Below are positions 1 to 7,541 of a stretch of 55,502 nt of DNA, one piece after another. This stretch comes from Brevundimonas sp. UBA2388 (GTDB taxonomy: Bacteria; Pseudomonadota; Alphaproteobacteria; Caulobacterales; Caulobacteraceae): positions 5,573-61,074 of the forward strand of contig DDSO01000143.1 of assembly GCA_002343425.1 (NCBI GenBank), in the 5' to 3' direction. The notes beneath the pieces are model-generated. The model was not told where the DNA came from. It did not search any database and saw only the letters and a list, made by a program, of their open reading frames with translations. Position 1 is the stretch's first letter; the number at the start of each line of letters is the position of its first letter. The position numbers were made by a program, and so were the translations under genes.

Positions 1-2981
1 ACGCCGACGACGGCGCCGATGATCGAGCGGTTGATATAGACGTTGCCGGCCGGGACGAGGCGCGCGACCTCCTCGGCGAAGGCCTCGATCCGGCTGTGCA
101 CGCCCAGGGTCAGGCCGTAGCCGCGGGCGGCCAGTTTCGACGCCGTCTCCTTCAGCTTCGACGGCTCGTAGCGGCAGATGTGCAGGATCGGGCCGAAGAC
201 TTCGCGTTCCAGATAGTCGGGGGTCGGGATCTCGGCGATGGTCGGGGCGAACAGATGGCCCTTGTCGGCGCCGGCGGGCAGTTCGGCGCGGGCAATGATC
301 TTCGCGTCGCCTTCGAGCCGCTTCAGGTGGGCGTCGAGCGCGGCCTTCGCGTCGGAGTCGATAACCGGGCCGATGTCGGTGGCGGGGTCGGTCGGATCGC
401 CCACGACCTGGGCGGCGAGGGCGCCCTTGAGGCCCTCGATCAGGGCGTCGGCGGCGTCATGCGGGACATAGAGCAGACGCAGGGCCGAGCAGCGCTGACC
501 TGACGAGCCGAAGGCCGACAGGATGACGTCGTCGATGATCTGTTCCTTCAGCGCCGTCGTGTCGACGAACATGCCGTTCAGTCCACCGGTCTCGGCGATG
601 AAGGGGATGATGGCGCCGGGGCGGGCGGCGAGGGAGCGGTTGATCAGATTGGCGGTGTCGGTGCCGCCGGTGAAGGCGACGCCGTCGATGCCCGGGTGGC
701 TGACCAGTTTGGCGCCGACCGTCTCGCCACGACCGGGTACGAGGGCCAGCAGGTTCGGGTCCAGGCCAGCCTTGTAATAGAGGCGGACGGCCTCGGCGGC
801 GATCAGGGGCGTCTGTTCGGCGGGCTTGGCGAGGACGGCATTGCCGGCGGCGAGCGCCGCGGCGATCTGGCCGGTGAAGATGGCCAGCGGGAAGTTCCAC
901 GGGCTGATGCAGGCGAAGACGCCGCGGCCGTGCAGGACCAGCTGGTTGATCTCGCCGACGGGGCCCTTGAGCTCGGTCGGGCCGCCGAAGTCGCGTTGGG
1001 CCAGCATGGCGTAGTAGCGGCAGAAGTCGGCGGCTTCGCGGATCTCGGCCACCCCGTCGTTCAAGGTCTTGCCGGCCTCGCGCGACAGCAGGGCGACCAG
1101 CCGGTCCATATTGGCTTCCAGCGCATCGGCCATGGCGCGCAGGACCACGCCGCGAGCGGCCCCGCCCTTGCGGTCCCAGGCGATCTGGGCGCGGGCGGCG
1201 GCGTCGACGGCGGCGTCGATGTCGGCCTCGGTCGCTTCCGAGACATGGCCCAGCACGCGGGTCGTATCGAAGGGATTGGTGACCGGCTGGGGATTGGTTC
1301 CGGCCTTGAGCTTGCCGCCGATGATCGGGCCGGCGGTCAGGGTCTCGCTGTCGACCTTCTGCAGCGCGATGGCGTGGCGCTCACGGTCGGCGGCTTGCGA
1401 ATAGTCGCGGCCCAGCGAGTTCTGGCGGTCCATGTACATGTCCTTCGGGGTCGGGATCTTGGCGTGGCGGTCGGGGTGGGCCTCGACGGCGGAGATGGGG
1501 TCGGCGGCGACGGCGGCGGCCGGCACCCGCTCGTCCAGCAGGGCGTGGACGAAGGAGGAGTTGGCCCCGTTCTCGAGCAGGCGGCGCACGAGATAGGGCA
1601 GCAGGTCCTCATGCCCGCCGACGGGGGCGTAGGCGCGGACGGTCACCGGGCCGAAGGCGTCGCGGGCGGCGTCGTACAGCGCCTCGCCCATGCCGTGCAG
1701 GCGCTGGAATTCGATCTTCACCGAGCGCTCGGACGCCATCTTGTAGACGGCGGCCAGGGAGTGGGCGTTGTGGGTGGCAAACTGGCTGTAGATGTGCGGC
1801 GCCGCCTCGATCATCGCTTTCGCGCAGACGAGGTAGTTGAGGTCGGTCGCGGCCTTGGTGGTGAAGACCGGATAGTCGGTGCGGCCGAAGACCTGGGCGC
1901 GCTTGATCTCGGTGTCCCAGTAGGCGCCCTTGACCAGCCGGACCATCAGCCGGCGGCCGGTGGTCTTCGCCAGTTCGGCGACGCGGCGGATCACCTCGGG
2001 GCAGCGCTTCTGGTAGGCCTGCACCGCGAGGCCGAGGCCGGTCCAGCCGCCCAGATCGGGCTCATGCGCCAGCCGGTCGAGCAGCTTCAGCGACAGGGCC
2101 AGGCGGTCGGCCTCTTCGGCGTCCATGGTGAAGTTGATGTCGTACTGGGCCGCGATGCGGGCCAGCCGCAGGATGCGGGGGTAGAGCTCGTCCCAGACGC
2201 GGGCCTCGTGGGTGGCCTCATAGCGGGGCGACAGGGCCGACAGCTTGACCGAGACGCCGTGGCCGGCCTCGGGCCCCTGCCCTTTCGCCGTCTTGCCGAC
2301 GGCGGTGATGGCGTCGGCGTAGATTGTCTCATAGCGCTCGGCGTCATGGGCGGTGCGGGCGCCCTCGCCCAGCATGTCGAAGCTGCACAGCCAGCCCTCG
2401 CGGTTCGACCGCTTCAGCGCCGCCTCGATGGTGCGGCCGACCACGAACTGTTCGCCCATGATGCGGACGGCCGCGGCGACGGCCTCGCGGATGACCGGCT
2501 CGCCCAGACGGCCGACGATCCGTTTGAGGAAGCCGGGCAGGTCGGTGCGGGCCTCCTCGTCCACATCGACCAGCTTGCCGGTCAGCATCAGGCCCCAGGT
2601 GGAGGCGTTGACGAACAGGCTGTCGGACTGGCCGAGGTGGCTGGCCCAGTCGGCCGAGCCGATCTTCTCGGCGATCAGACGGTCGCGGGTCTCTTCATCC
2701 GGCGTGCGCAGCAGGGCCTCGGCCAGGCACATCAGGGCCAGACCCTCGCGGGTGCCCAGCGAGAACTCCTGCAGGAAGCTCTCGACCACGCCCTGTTTCT
2801 TGACGCTGGCGCGGGCCCGTTCGACGAGGCCTATCGCGCTGGACAGGACGGAGGCCCGTTCGGCCGCATCCAGCGGGATGCGCGCCAGCAGGCCCCGGAC
2901 CGTGGCGGTCTCGTCCGCGAACTTGCCCTGGTCCAGCGAATCCCAGTGGGCGACGCTGGAGGGGGAGAAGGCGGTCGTCAT
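1..2981 (-). CDS. putA: Bifunctional proline dehydrogenase / L-glutamate gamma-semialdehyde dehydrogenase PutA (3' end outside window)
   Basis: Oxidises proline to glutamate: an FAD proline dehydrogenase barrel followed by an NAD-dependent aldehyde dehydrogenase. The frame from ATG 2981 is open to the window edge (993 codons), so the C-terminus is missing. The PRODH part shows VKLSALSPRYE, MDAEEADR, VRLVKGAYWD and EFQRLHGMGE. The ALDH part shows SPWNFPLAIFTGQ, FTGGTDTA, ETGGLNGM and the catalytic-cysteine region SSGQRCSAL. The N-terminus (MTTAFSPSSVAHWDSL) has no ribbon-helix-helix domain, so this form cannot repress its own gene. Regulation probably falls to the divergent Lrp-family gene 109 bp away. 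Membrane-associated catabolic enzyme by family knowledge. Confidence 0.96.
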   Translation of the reverse strand, partial: MTTAFSPSSVAHWDSLDQGKFADETATVRGLLARIPLDAAERASVLSSAIGLVERARASVKKQGVVESFLQEFSLGTREGLALMCLAEALLRTPDEETRDRLIAEKIGSADWASHLGQSDSLFVNASTWGLMLTGKLVDVDEEARTDLPGFLKRIVGRLGEPVIREAVAAAVRIMGEQFVVGRTIEAALKRSNREGWLCSFDMLGEGARTAHDAERYETIYADAITAVGKTAKGQGPEAGHGVSVKLSALSPRYEATHEARVWDELYPRILRLARIAAQYDINFTMDAEEADRLALSLKLLDRLAHEPDLGGWTGLGLAVQAYQKRCPEVIRRVAELAKTTGRRLMVRLVKGAYWDTEIKRAQVFGRTDYPVFTTKAATDLNYLVCAKAMIEAAPHIYSQFATHNAHSLAAVYKMASERSVKIEFQRLHGMGEALYDAARDAFGPVTVRAYAPVGGHEDLLPYLVRRLLENGANSSFVHALLDERVPAAAVAADPISAVEAHPDRHAKIPTPKDMYMDRQNSLGRDYSQAADRERHAIALQKVDSETLTAGPIIGGKLKAGTNPQPVTNPFDTTRVLGHVSEATEADIDAAVDAAARAQIAWDRKGGAARGVVLRAMADALEANMDRLVALLSREAGKTLNDGVAEIREAADFCRYYAMLAQRDFGGPTELKGPVGEINQLVLHGRGVFACISPWNFPLAIFTGQIAAALAAGNAVLAKPAEQTPLIAAEAVRLYYKAGLDPNLLALVPGRGETVGAKLVSHPGIDGVAFTGGTDTANLINRSLAARPGAIIPFIAETGGLNGMFVDTTALKEQIIDDVILSAFGSSGQRCSALRLLYVPHDAADALIEGLKGALAAQVVGDPTDPATDIGPVIDSDAKAALDAHLKRLEGDAKIIARAELPAGADKGHLFAPTIAEIPTPDYLEREVFGPILHICRYEPSKLKETASKLAARGYGLTLGVHSRIEAFAEEVARLVPAGNVYINRSIIGAVVG

Positions 2982-3090
2982 GGGCGTTCGATCCTGAGTA
3001 CCCCGGGCATATATGGCGGACTCTGCCGAATGTGTATCGTATCATCCGCTGCCATGCCGATGATCGTTCGGTCAAACGGGGGATGTACCG
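2982..3090. promoter_or_regulatory. Divergent putA/putR promoter region
   Basis: A 109-bp gap separates the start codons of putA (minus) and the Lrp-family regulator (plus). It must hold both promoters and any operator. A purine-rich GGGGGATG lies 6 bp before the regulator start and is its likely ribosome site. No clear palindrome stands out, so no operator is assigned. Confidence 0.5.
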
Positions 3091-3552
3091 ATGGAAGTGC
3101 TCGACGCCGTGGATCGCCGCCTGCTGCGCGCCCTGCAGGAGGATGGCCGTCTGTCGAACGCCGAACTGGCGCGGCGTTGCAACCTGTCCGCCGCGGCCTG
3201 CTTCGAGCGGGTCCGACGGCTGAGGGCGCGGCGGGTGATCACCGGCTACGCCGCACTGATCGATCCGGCCAAGGTAGGGCGCGGCCTGCTGATCTTCGTG
3301 GAGGTGCTGCTGGACCGCACCACAGGCGACATGTTCGAGGCCTTCGCCGAGGCGGTGCGCCGTCAACCCGAGGTGCTGGAGTGCCATATGGTGGCGGGCG
3401 GATTTGACTATCTGATCAAGGCGCGGGTCGGCGACATGGACGCCTATCGGGCGTTTCTGGGCGACGTGCTGGTGCGAATGCCGGGCGTGCGCGAGACGCG
3501 GACCTATGCGGTGCTGGAAGAGGTCAAGGCGACGACGGCGCTGCCACTCTGA
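3091..3552 (+). CDS. putR: Lrp/AsnC-family transcriptional regulator, probable PutR
   Basis: A 153-residue Lrp/AsnC protein. The N-terminal winged HTH (about residues 4-60) has DAVDRRLLRALQEDGRLS and LARRCNLSAAACFERVRRL. The C-terminal RAM ligand-binding domain (about 68-145) has LECHMVAGGFDYLIKARVGD. In alphaproteobacteria such as Agrobacterium and Rhodobacter, an Lrp-type PutR beside putA activates it in response to proline. The divergent arrangement here, and the lack of a DNA-binding domain in PutA, fit that role. The ligand is inferred, not shown. Confidence 0.88.
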   Translation: MEVLDAVDRRLLRALQEDGRLSNAELARRCNLSAAACFERVRRLRARRVITGYAALIDPAKVGRGLLIFVEVLLDRTTGDMFEAFAEAVRRQPEVLECHMVAGGFDYLIKARVGDMDAYRAFLGDVLVRMPGVRETRTYAVLEEVKATTALPL

Positions 3553-3696
3553 CCGCGGGCTGCTCCCCGGCGAGACGGAAGCACGCGCGGCGGGGCTGGA
3601 TGACCGAAACCGCCGGAGAGCGTTCGTCTGTCTCGCCAAGTTCACCGTAACCCGCTAGATCAGTTCCCCGATCAACGGCGGAGCCATCCGGCCCAT

Positions 3697-4782
3697 ATGC
3701 GCATCGTTCTGGCCACTGACGCCTGGGAGCCCCAGGTCAACGGCGTCGTCCGCACCCTGACCCGGACCATCGCGGAATGCCGCGCCATGGGCCATGAGGT
3801 CGAGGTCATCGAGCCGAGCCAGTTCAAGACCATCCCGGCACCGACCTATCCGGAAATCCGGCTGGCGCTGGGCGCCGAGGAAGAGATCCGCGAGCGGCTG
3901 CGGGCCTATGAGCCGGAGGCGGTCCATATCGCCACCGAGGGGCCGATCGGCATCGCCACGCGGCGCATCTGCGTGGAATGGAAGCTGCCGTTCACGACCA
4001 GCTATCACACGAAATTCCCTGAATATATCTCGGCGCGCTTCCCGGTCCCGGTGCAGGTCGGCTACGCCTACATGAAGTGGTTCCACAAGCCGTCGGGCCG
4101 GCTGATGGTGGCCACGCCGACGCTGCGGGACGAGCTGCTGGAACGCGGCTTCCGCAATGTCTCGCCCTGGTCGCGGGGTGTGGACACCGAACAGTTCAAT
4201 CCGGATCTGCCGCGCATCTATGACGAGCTGGGCGGCAAGGACTGGCCGCGGCCCTTCTTCCTCAATGTCGGACGGGTGGCGGTCGAGAAGAATATCGAGG
4301 CCTTCCTCGAAACCGACCTGCCGGGCACCAAGATCGTGGTCGGCGACGGCCCTGCCCGCGCCGAGCTGGAGCTCAAATATCCCGAGGCCAAATTCCTCGG
4401 GGCCCGGTTCGGCGAGGAGCTGGCGCGGTGTTTCCGCGACGCCGACGTCTTCGTCTTCCCCAGCTGGACCGACACCTTCGGCCTGGTGATCCTGGAGGCC
4501 ATGGCCACGGGCACGCCGGTGGCCGCCTATCCGGCACACGGGCCGATCGACATCATCCCGGGCTCGAACGCCGGCGCCATCGACGAGGACCTGCGCACGG
4601 CCTGTCTGGAGGCGCTGAAGTGCGACCGCAAGGCTGTGCGCGCCTATGCCGAAAAGTTCAGCTGGCGCGCGTCGGCCGAGGAGTTCGTGCAGAACCTTCA
4701 GCCCTATCCGGAGCCGGAACGCGGACGCTTCTGGCGGCGGCTGCGGCGCATCGCGCGGCTGAGGCGGAAGACAGCGGCCTGA
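3697..4782 (+). CDS. GT4-family glycosyltransferase (alpha-mannosyltransferase / glycolipid synthase type)
   Basis: A 361-residue retaining GT-B enzyme. The N-terminal acceptor domain opens with MRIVLATDAWEPQVNGVVRT, typical of SqdX- and PimB-like lipid glycosyltransferases. The C-terminal nucleotide-sugar domain has FFLNVGRVAVEKN, VVGDGPAR and the EX7E-type region WTDTFGLVILEAMATGTPV. The C-terminal tail is basic (RRLRRIARLRRK), which suits membrane association. It probably transfers a sugar to diacylglycerol or another lipid acceptor, but donor and acceptor cannot be read from the sequence. It converges on pstS, so a link to phosphate-limited glycolipid synthesis is possible but unproven. 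Confidence 0.85.
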   Translation: MRIVLATDAWEPQVNGVVRTLTRTIAECRAMGHEVEVIEPSQFKTIPAPTYPEIRLALGAEEEIRERLRAYEPEAVHIATEGPIGIATRRICVEWKLPFTTSYHTKFPEYISARFPVPVQVGYAYMKWFHKPSGRLMVATPTLRDELLERGFRNVSPWSRGVDTEQFNPDLPRIYDELGGKDWPRPFFLNVGRVAVEKNIEAFLETDLPGTKIVVGDGPARAELELKYPEAKFLGARFGEELARCFRDADVFVFPSWTDTFGLVILEAMATGTPVAAYPAHGPIDIIPGSNAGAIDEDLRTACLEALKCDRKAVRAYAEKFSWRASAEEFVQNLQPYPEPERGRFWRRLRRIARLRRKTAA

Positions 4783-4788
4783 GGGAGC

Positions 4789-4870
4789 GATTAGGGAACA
4801 GGGATGAGGGATGAGGACTGCCTAGCGGCTGCTTCACTCATCCCTCTTCCCTAATCCCTCATCCCTGACT
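4789..4870. repeat. Inverted GGGATTAGGG-type repeat between convergent genes (copy 1)
   Basis: Arms at 4789-4808 (GATTAGGGA, AGGGATGAG) and 4837-4856 (CTCATCCCT, TCCCTAATC) pair almost completely around a 28-nt loop. A further CTCATCCCTG runs up to the pstS stop codon. The same unit recurs at 6037-6141 and 36182-36265, always next to the stop of a minus-strand gene. It probably acts as a bidirectional terminator as well as being a dispersed repeat. Confidence 0.75.
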
Positions 4871-4872
4871 GC

Positions 4873-5940
4873 CTACTCCGCCGGCGCCGTCATCACCGTC
4901 ATCGCCGTCGCGATGGCGCGTTGGGCGGCCAGTTGGTCGGCCGGCAGCGGCACCAGACCGCGGTCCTGCAGATAGCCGCCGCGGCCGGCGGCAGCATCGG
5001 ACATGAACTCCATCACGAACTGCTCCAGCCCCGGCGTCACGCCGACGTGCTGCTTCTTGACGTAGATGAACATCGAGCGGGAGATCGGATACTCACCCGA
5101 GGCGATGGTCTCGAGCGTCGGCATGACGCCGTTGACGCTGTGCGCCTTCACCGTGTCGTTGTTCTGCTCGAGGAAGGAATAGCCGAAGGCGCCGGTCGAG
5201 CCGGGGGTGCGGGTCAGGGTCTGGACGATGGCGTTGTCATTCTCGCCGGAATCGACCCAGGCGCCGTCTTCGCGCAGGGTGTGAGCCAGGGTCTCGAACC
5301 GGTCCTCGTCGCTCTCGGCCAGGGCCGCCAGCGCAGGTATCGCCCGGGCCGAGGGCGCCATGGCCAGCTCCAGCCAGGAGTCGCGCGTGCCCGAGGTGGG
5401 CGGAGGACCGTAGACCAGGATGCGGCTGGAGGGCAGGCCGGGGTTGACCTGGTTCCAGGTGGTGTGCGGATTGGCGATAAAGGTCCCGTTCGGTCCCGGC
5501 ACTTCCTTGGCGAGGGCCAGGTACAGGTCGTCGCCCGAGAAGCCGTAGTCGGGGGCGTTACGGGCGGTCGCGATGACCAGTCCGTCGAAGCCGATCTGGA
5601 TCTCGACGATGTCGGTGACGCCGTTGGTCCGGCACAGCTCGAACTCGGACGCCTTCATCCGGCGCGAGGCGTTGGCGATGTCCGGGGTGTTCGGTCCCAC
5701 GCCCTGACAGAAGGCCTGGATGCCGCCGCCGGTACCCAGCGCTTCGACGCGGGGTGCGGCGCCGCCCGAGGTGCGGGCGAAATTCTCGGCCACGCGGGTG
5801 GCGAAGGGGAAGACCGTCGAGGAGCCCGCGGCCCATATGCCCGCACGGGCGGTCTGGTTGCCGGCCGACTGGTCGTTGTTGCAGGCCCCGAGGGCGAGCA
5901 GGGCGATCGCCGAGGCGGCGGCGAGCAGGGCGCGGGTCAT
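4873..5940 (-). CDS. pstS: Phosphate ABC transporter substrate-binding lipoprotein PstS
   Basis: Periplasmic phosphate receptor of the high-affinity Pst transporter, 355 residues. The ATG at 5940 is chosen because CCGGAG lies 8 bp upstream and a signal sequence follows at once. The lipobox LGAC then predicts acylation of that cysteine. The phosphate-binding signature GSSTVFPFATRVAENFA follows, then the family segments YPISRSMFIYVKK and GTGGGIQAFCQGVG. An in-frame upstream extension to 6129 runs through repeat and promoter DNA and is rejected. No pstCAB genes are adjacent, so this is an orphan pstS. A PHO-box-like array lies 50-80 bp upstream. Confidence 0.92.
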   Translation of the reverse strand: MTRALLAAASAIALLALGACNNDQSAGNQTARAGIWAAGSSTVFPFATRVAENFARTSGGAAPRVEALGTGGGIQAFCQGVGPNTPDIANASRRMKASEFELCRTNGVTDIVEIQIGFDGLVIATARNAPDYGFSGDDLYLALAKEVPGPNGTFIANPHTTWNQVNPGLPSSRILVYGPPPTSGTRDSWLELAMAPSARAIPALAALAESDEDRFETLAHTLREDGAWVDSGENDNAIVQTLTRTPGSTGAFGYSFLEQNNDTVKAHSVNGVMPTLETIASGEYPISRSMFIYVKKQHVGVTPGLEQFVMEFMSDAAAGRGGYLQDRGLVPLPADQLAAQRAIATAMTVMTAPAE

Positions 5941-5989
5941 CGTCAGTCTCCGGAACAAGAGCAGATGGCGCCGCTTGGACCACAGGTTT

Positions 5990-6019
5990 GTGACGGGGAG
6001 GCTGACGGTGATGTGACGG
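5990..6019 (-). promoter_or_regulatory. Candidate PHO box (PhoB site) upstream of pstS
   Basis: On the minus strand three 7-mers occur in tandem: CCGTCAC (6019-6013), CCGTCAG (6008-6002) and CCGTCAC (5996-5990), with start-to-start spacings of 11 and 12 nt. PhoB binds 11-bp direct repeats of CTGTCAT type. These match at CNGTCA in each repeat. The array ends 50 bp before the pstS start codon. Confidence 0.62.
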
Positions 6020-6036
6020 TTCGACGACGGGAGGAA

Positions 6037-6141
6037 GGGATTAGGGATGAGGGATGAGGAAGGACAGGCGATGGCTGCGGCCCCCGTGTCAGCCAGCCCG
6101 GTCGCCCTAATCCTTGGTCCTACCATCATCCCTCATCCCTA
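6037..6141. repeat. Inverted GGGATTAGGG-type repeat (copy 2)
   Basis: The left arm (about 6037-6060) reads GGGATTAGGGATGAGGGATG. The right arm (about 6104-6141) reads CCCTAATCC, then CATCATCCCTCATCCCTAG, and runs into the lpdA stop codon. They are complementary across about 45 nt. It lies between the pstS promoter and the 3' end of the Bkd operon and probably terminates that operon. Confidence 0.7.
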
Positions 6142-7536
6142 GATGTGGATCGCATGCCCCAGCGCCCGCAGGGACGCCTCATGGAAGGCCTCGCCCATGG
6201 TCGGGTGGACGTGGATGGTTCCGGAGACGTCCTCCAGCACCGCGCCCATCTCCAGCATCTGGGCGAAGCTGTTGGACAGTTCGGAGACGTGCTGGCCGAC
6301 GGCCTGGACGCCGAGCAGGCGGTGATCGGTCTTCGACGCCAGCACCCGGACGAAGCCGCCATCGTCGCCGGCCTCCAGCGCCAGGGCGCGGCCGATGGCC
6401 ATCAGGGGGAAGACGGCGGTGAGGACGTCGTCGCGGCCCTCGACATCGAGCGGCGTCAGGCCGGCGGAGACGATTTCGGGCTCGGTGAAACAGACGGCGG
6501 CGATGGTGACCGGGTCGAAGCGCTTGTTGTGACCCGCGATGATCTCGGCGACGACCTCGCCCTGGGCGCTGCCCTTGTGGGCCAGCATGGGTTCGCCGGT
6601 CAGGTCGCCGACGGCCCAGACGTTCTTCATCGAGGTCGCGCAGCGGTCGTCGATCTTGACGAACGGGCCGGCCATGGCGACGCCCATATTCTCCAGACCC
6701 CAGCCCTGGGTGCGCGGGCGGCGGCCGACGGTGACGAGAACCTTGTTGGCCTTGAGCGTGAGGGCGGCGCCGTCCCTCGTGGTGACGTTGAGCTGGCCCT
6801 TTTCGAACGACCCGGCTTTCGCGCCGAGGTGCAGTTCGACGCCGTGTTTCTCCAGCCATTTGGCGACCGGATCGGTCAGGGCCTTGTCATAGAGCGGCAG
6901 CAGGCGGTCGGCCATTTCGACGATGGCGACCTCGGCCCCCAGCTTGCGGAAGGCGATGCCGAGTTCGAGGCCGATATAGCCGCCGCCGACCACGACCAGC
7001 TTGCCGGGCACCTTGTCCAGCGACAGGGCCTCGGTCGAGGAGATGACGTCGCCGCCGAATTTGAGGAAGGGCAGTTCGACCGGCTCGGAGCCGGTGGCGA
7101 GGATGACGTGTTCGGCGCTGATGGTGATGTCGCCGTCGGCCGTCTTCACCGTGCAGGTCTTGGCGTCGGTGAAGTTCGCCCAGCCCTTGATGACCTTGAC
7201 CTTCGACTTCTTCAGCAGGGCGGCGACGCCGGCGTTCAGCTTGCGGACGATGCCGTCCTTCCAGGCCGTGGTCTGGGCCAGGTCGATGGCGGGTTTGGAG
7301 GCCGTGATGCCGAGCGTGCCGCCGGCAGCGGCCTTGCTGACCGTCTCGAACTTCGAGGCCGCGTGGATGATGGCCTTGGACGGAATGCAGCCGACGTTCA
7401 GGCAGGTCCCGCCGAGGCCGTCGCCGCCGTCGACGAGGACAGTGTCGAGGCCCAGCTGGCCGCAGCGGATGCCCGCGACATAGCCGCCGGTGCCGGCGCC
7501 GATGATGAGGACTTTGGTTTTGATCGTCTCAGCCAT
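6139..7536 (-). CDS. lpdA: Dihydrolipoyl dehydrogenase (E3) of the branched-chain 2-oxoacid dehydrogenase complex
   Basis: FAD enzyme, 465 residues, that reoxidises the dihydrolipoyl arms of the E2 core with NAD+. Residues 9-15 (VLIIGAG) begin the FAD Rossmann motif. The redox disulfide is C45-C50 in GGTCLNVGCIPSK. A second Rossmann motif (VVVGGGYIGLELG) binds NAD. The C-terminal HVHPTMGEAFHEA carries the His-Glu active-site pair. Start ATG 7536 lies 5 bp after the E2 stop. An upstream extension of the frame inside E2 is ignored. Last gene of the four-gene Bkd operon. Confidence 0.95.
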   Translation of the reverse strand: MAETIKTKVLIIGAGTGGYVAGIRCGQLGLDTVLVDGGDGLGGTCLNVGCIPSKAIIHAASKFETVSKAAAGGTLGITASKPAIDLAQTTAWKDGIVRKLNAGVAALLKKSKVKVIKGWANFTDAKTCTVKTADGDITISAEHVILATGSEPVELPFLKFGGDVISSTEALSLDKVPGKLVVVGGGYIGLELGIAFRKLGAEVAIVEMADRLLPLYDKALTDPVAKWLEKHGVELHLGAKAGSFEKGQLNVTTRDGAALTLKANKVLVTVGRRPRTQGWGLENMGVAMAGPFVKIDDRCATSMKNVWAVGDLTGEPMLAHKGSAQGEVVAEIIAGHNKRFDPVTIAAVCFTEPEIVSAGLTPLDVEGRDDVLTAVFPLMAIGRALALEAGDDGGFVRVLASKTDHRLLGVQAVGQHVSELSNSFAQMLEMGAVLEDVSGTIHVHPTMGEAFHEASLRALGHAIHI

Positions 7537-7541
7537 GGGTC

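Noticed and set aside
696..3407. A 903-codon open frame antisense to putA and putR
   Set aside because: It is made of low-complexity Gly/Ala/Val/Asp sequence typical of the opposite strand of a high-GC gene; putA on the other strand has clear motifs.
5941..6129. N-terminal extension of PstS to 6129
   Set aside because: It would translate repeat and promoter DNA, and the signal peptide with a well-placed ribosome site begins at 5940.
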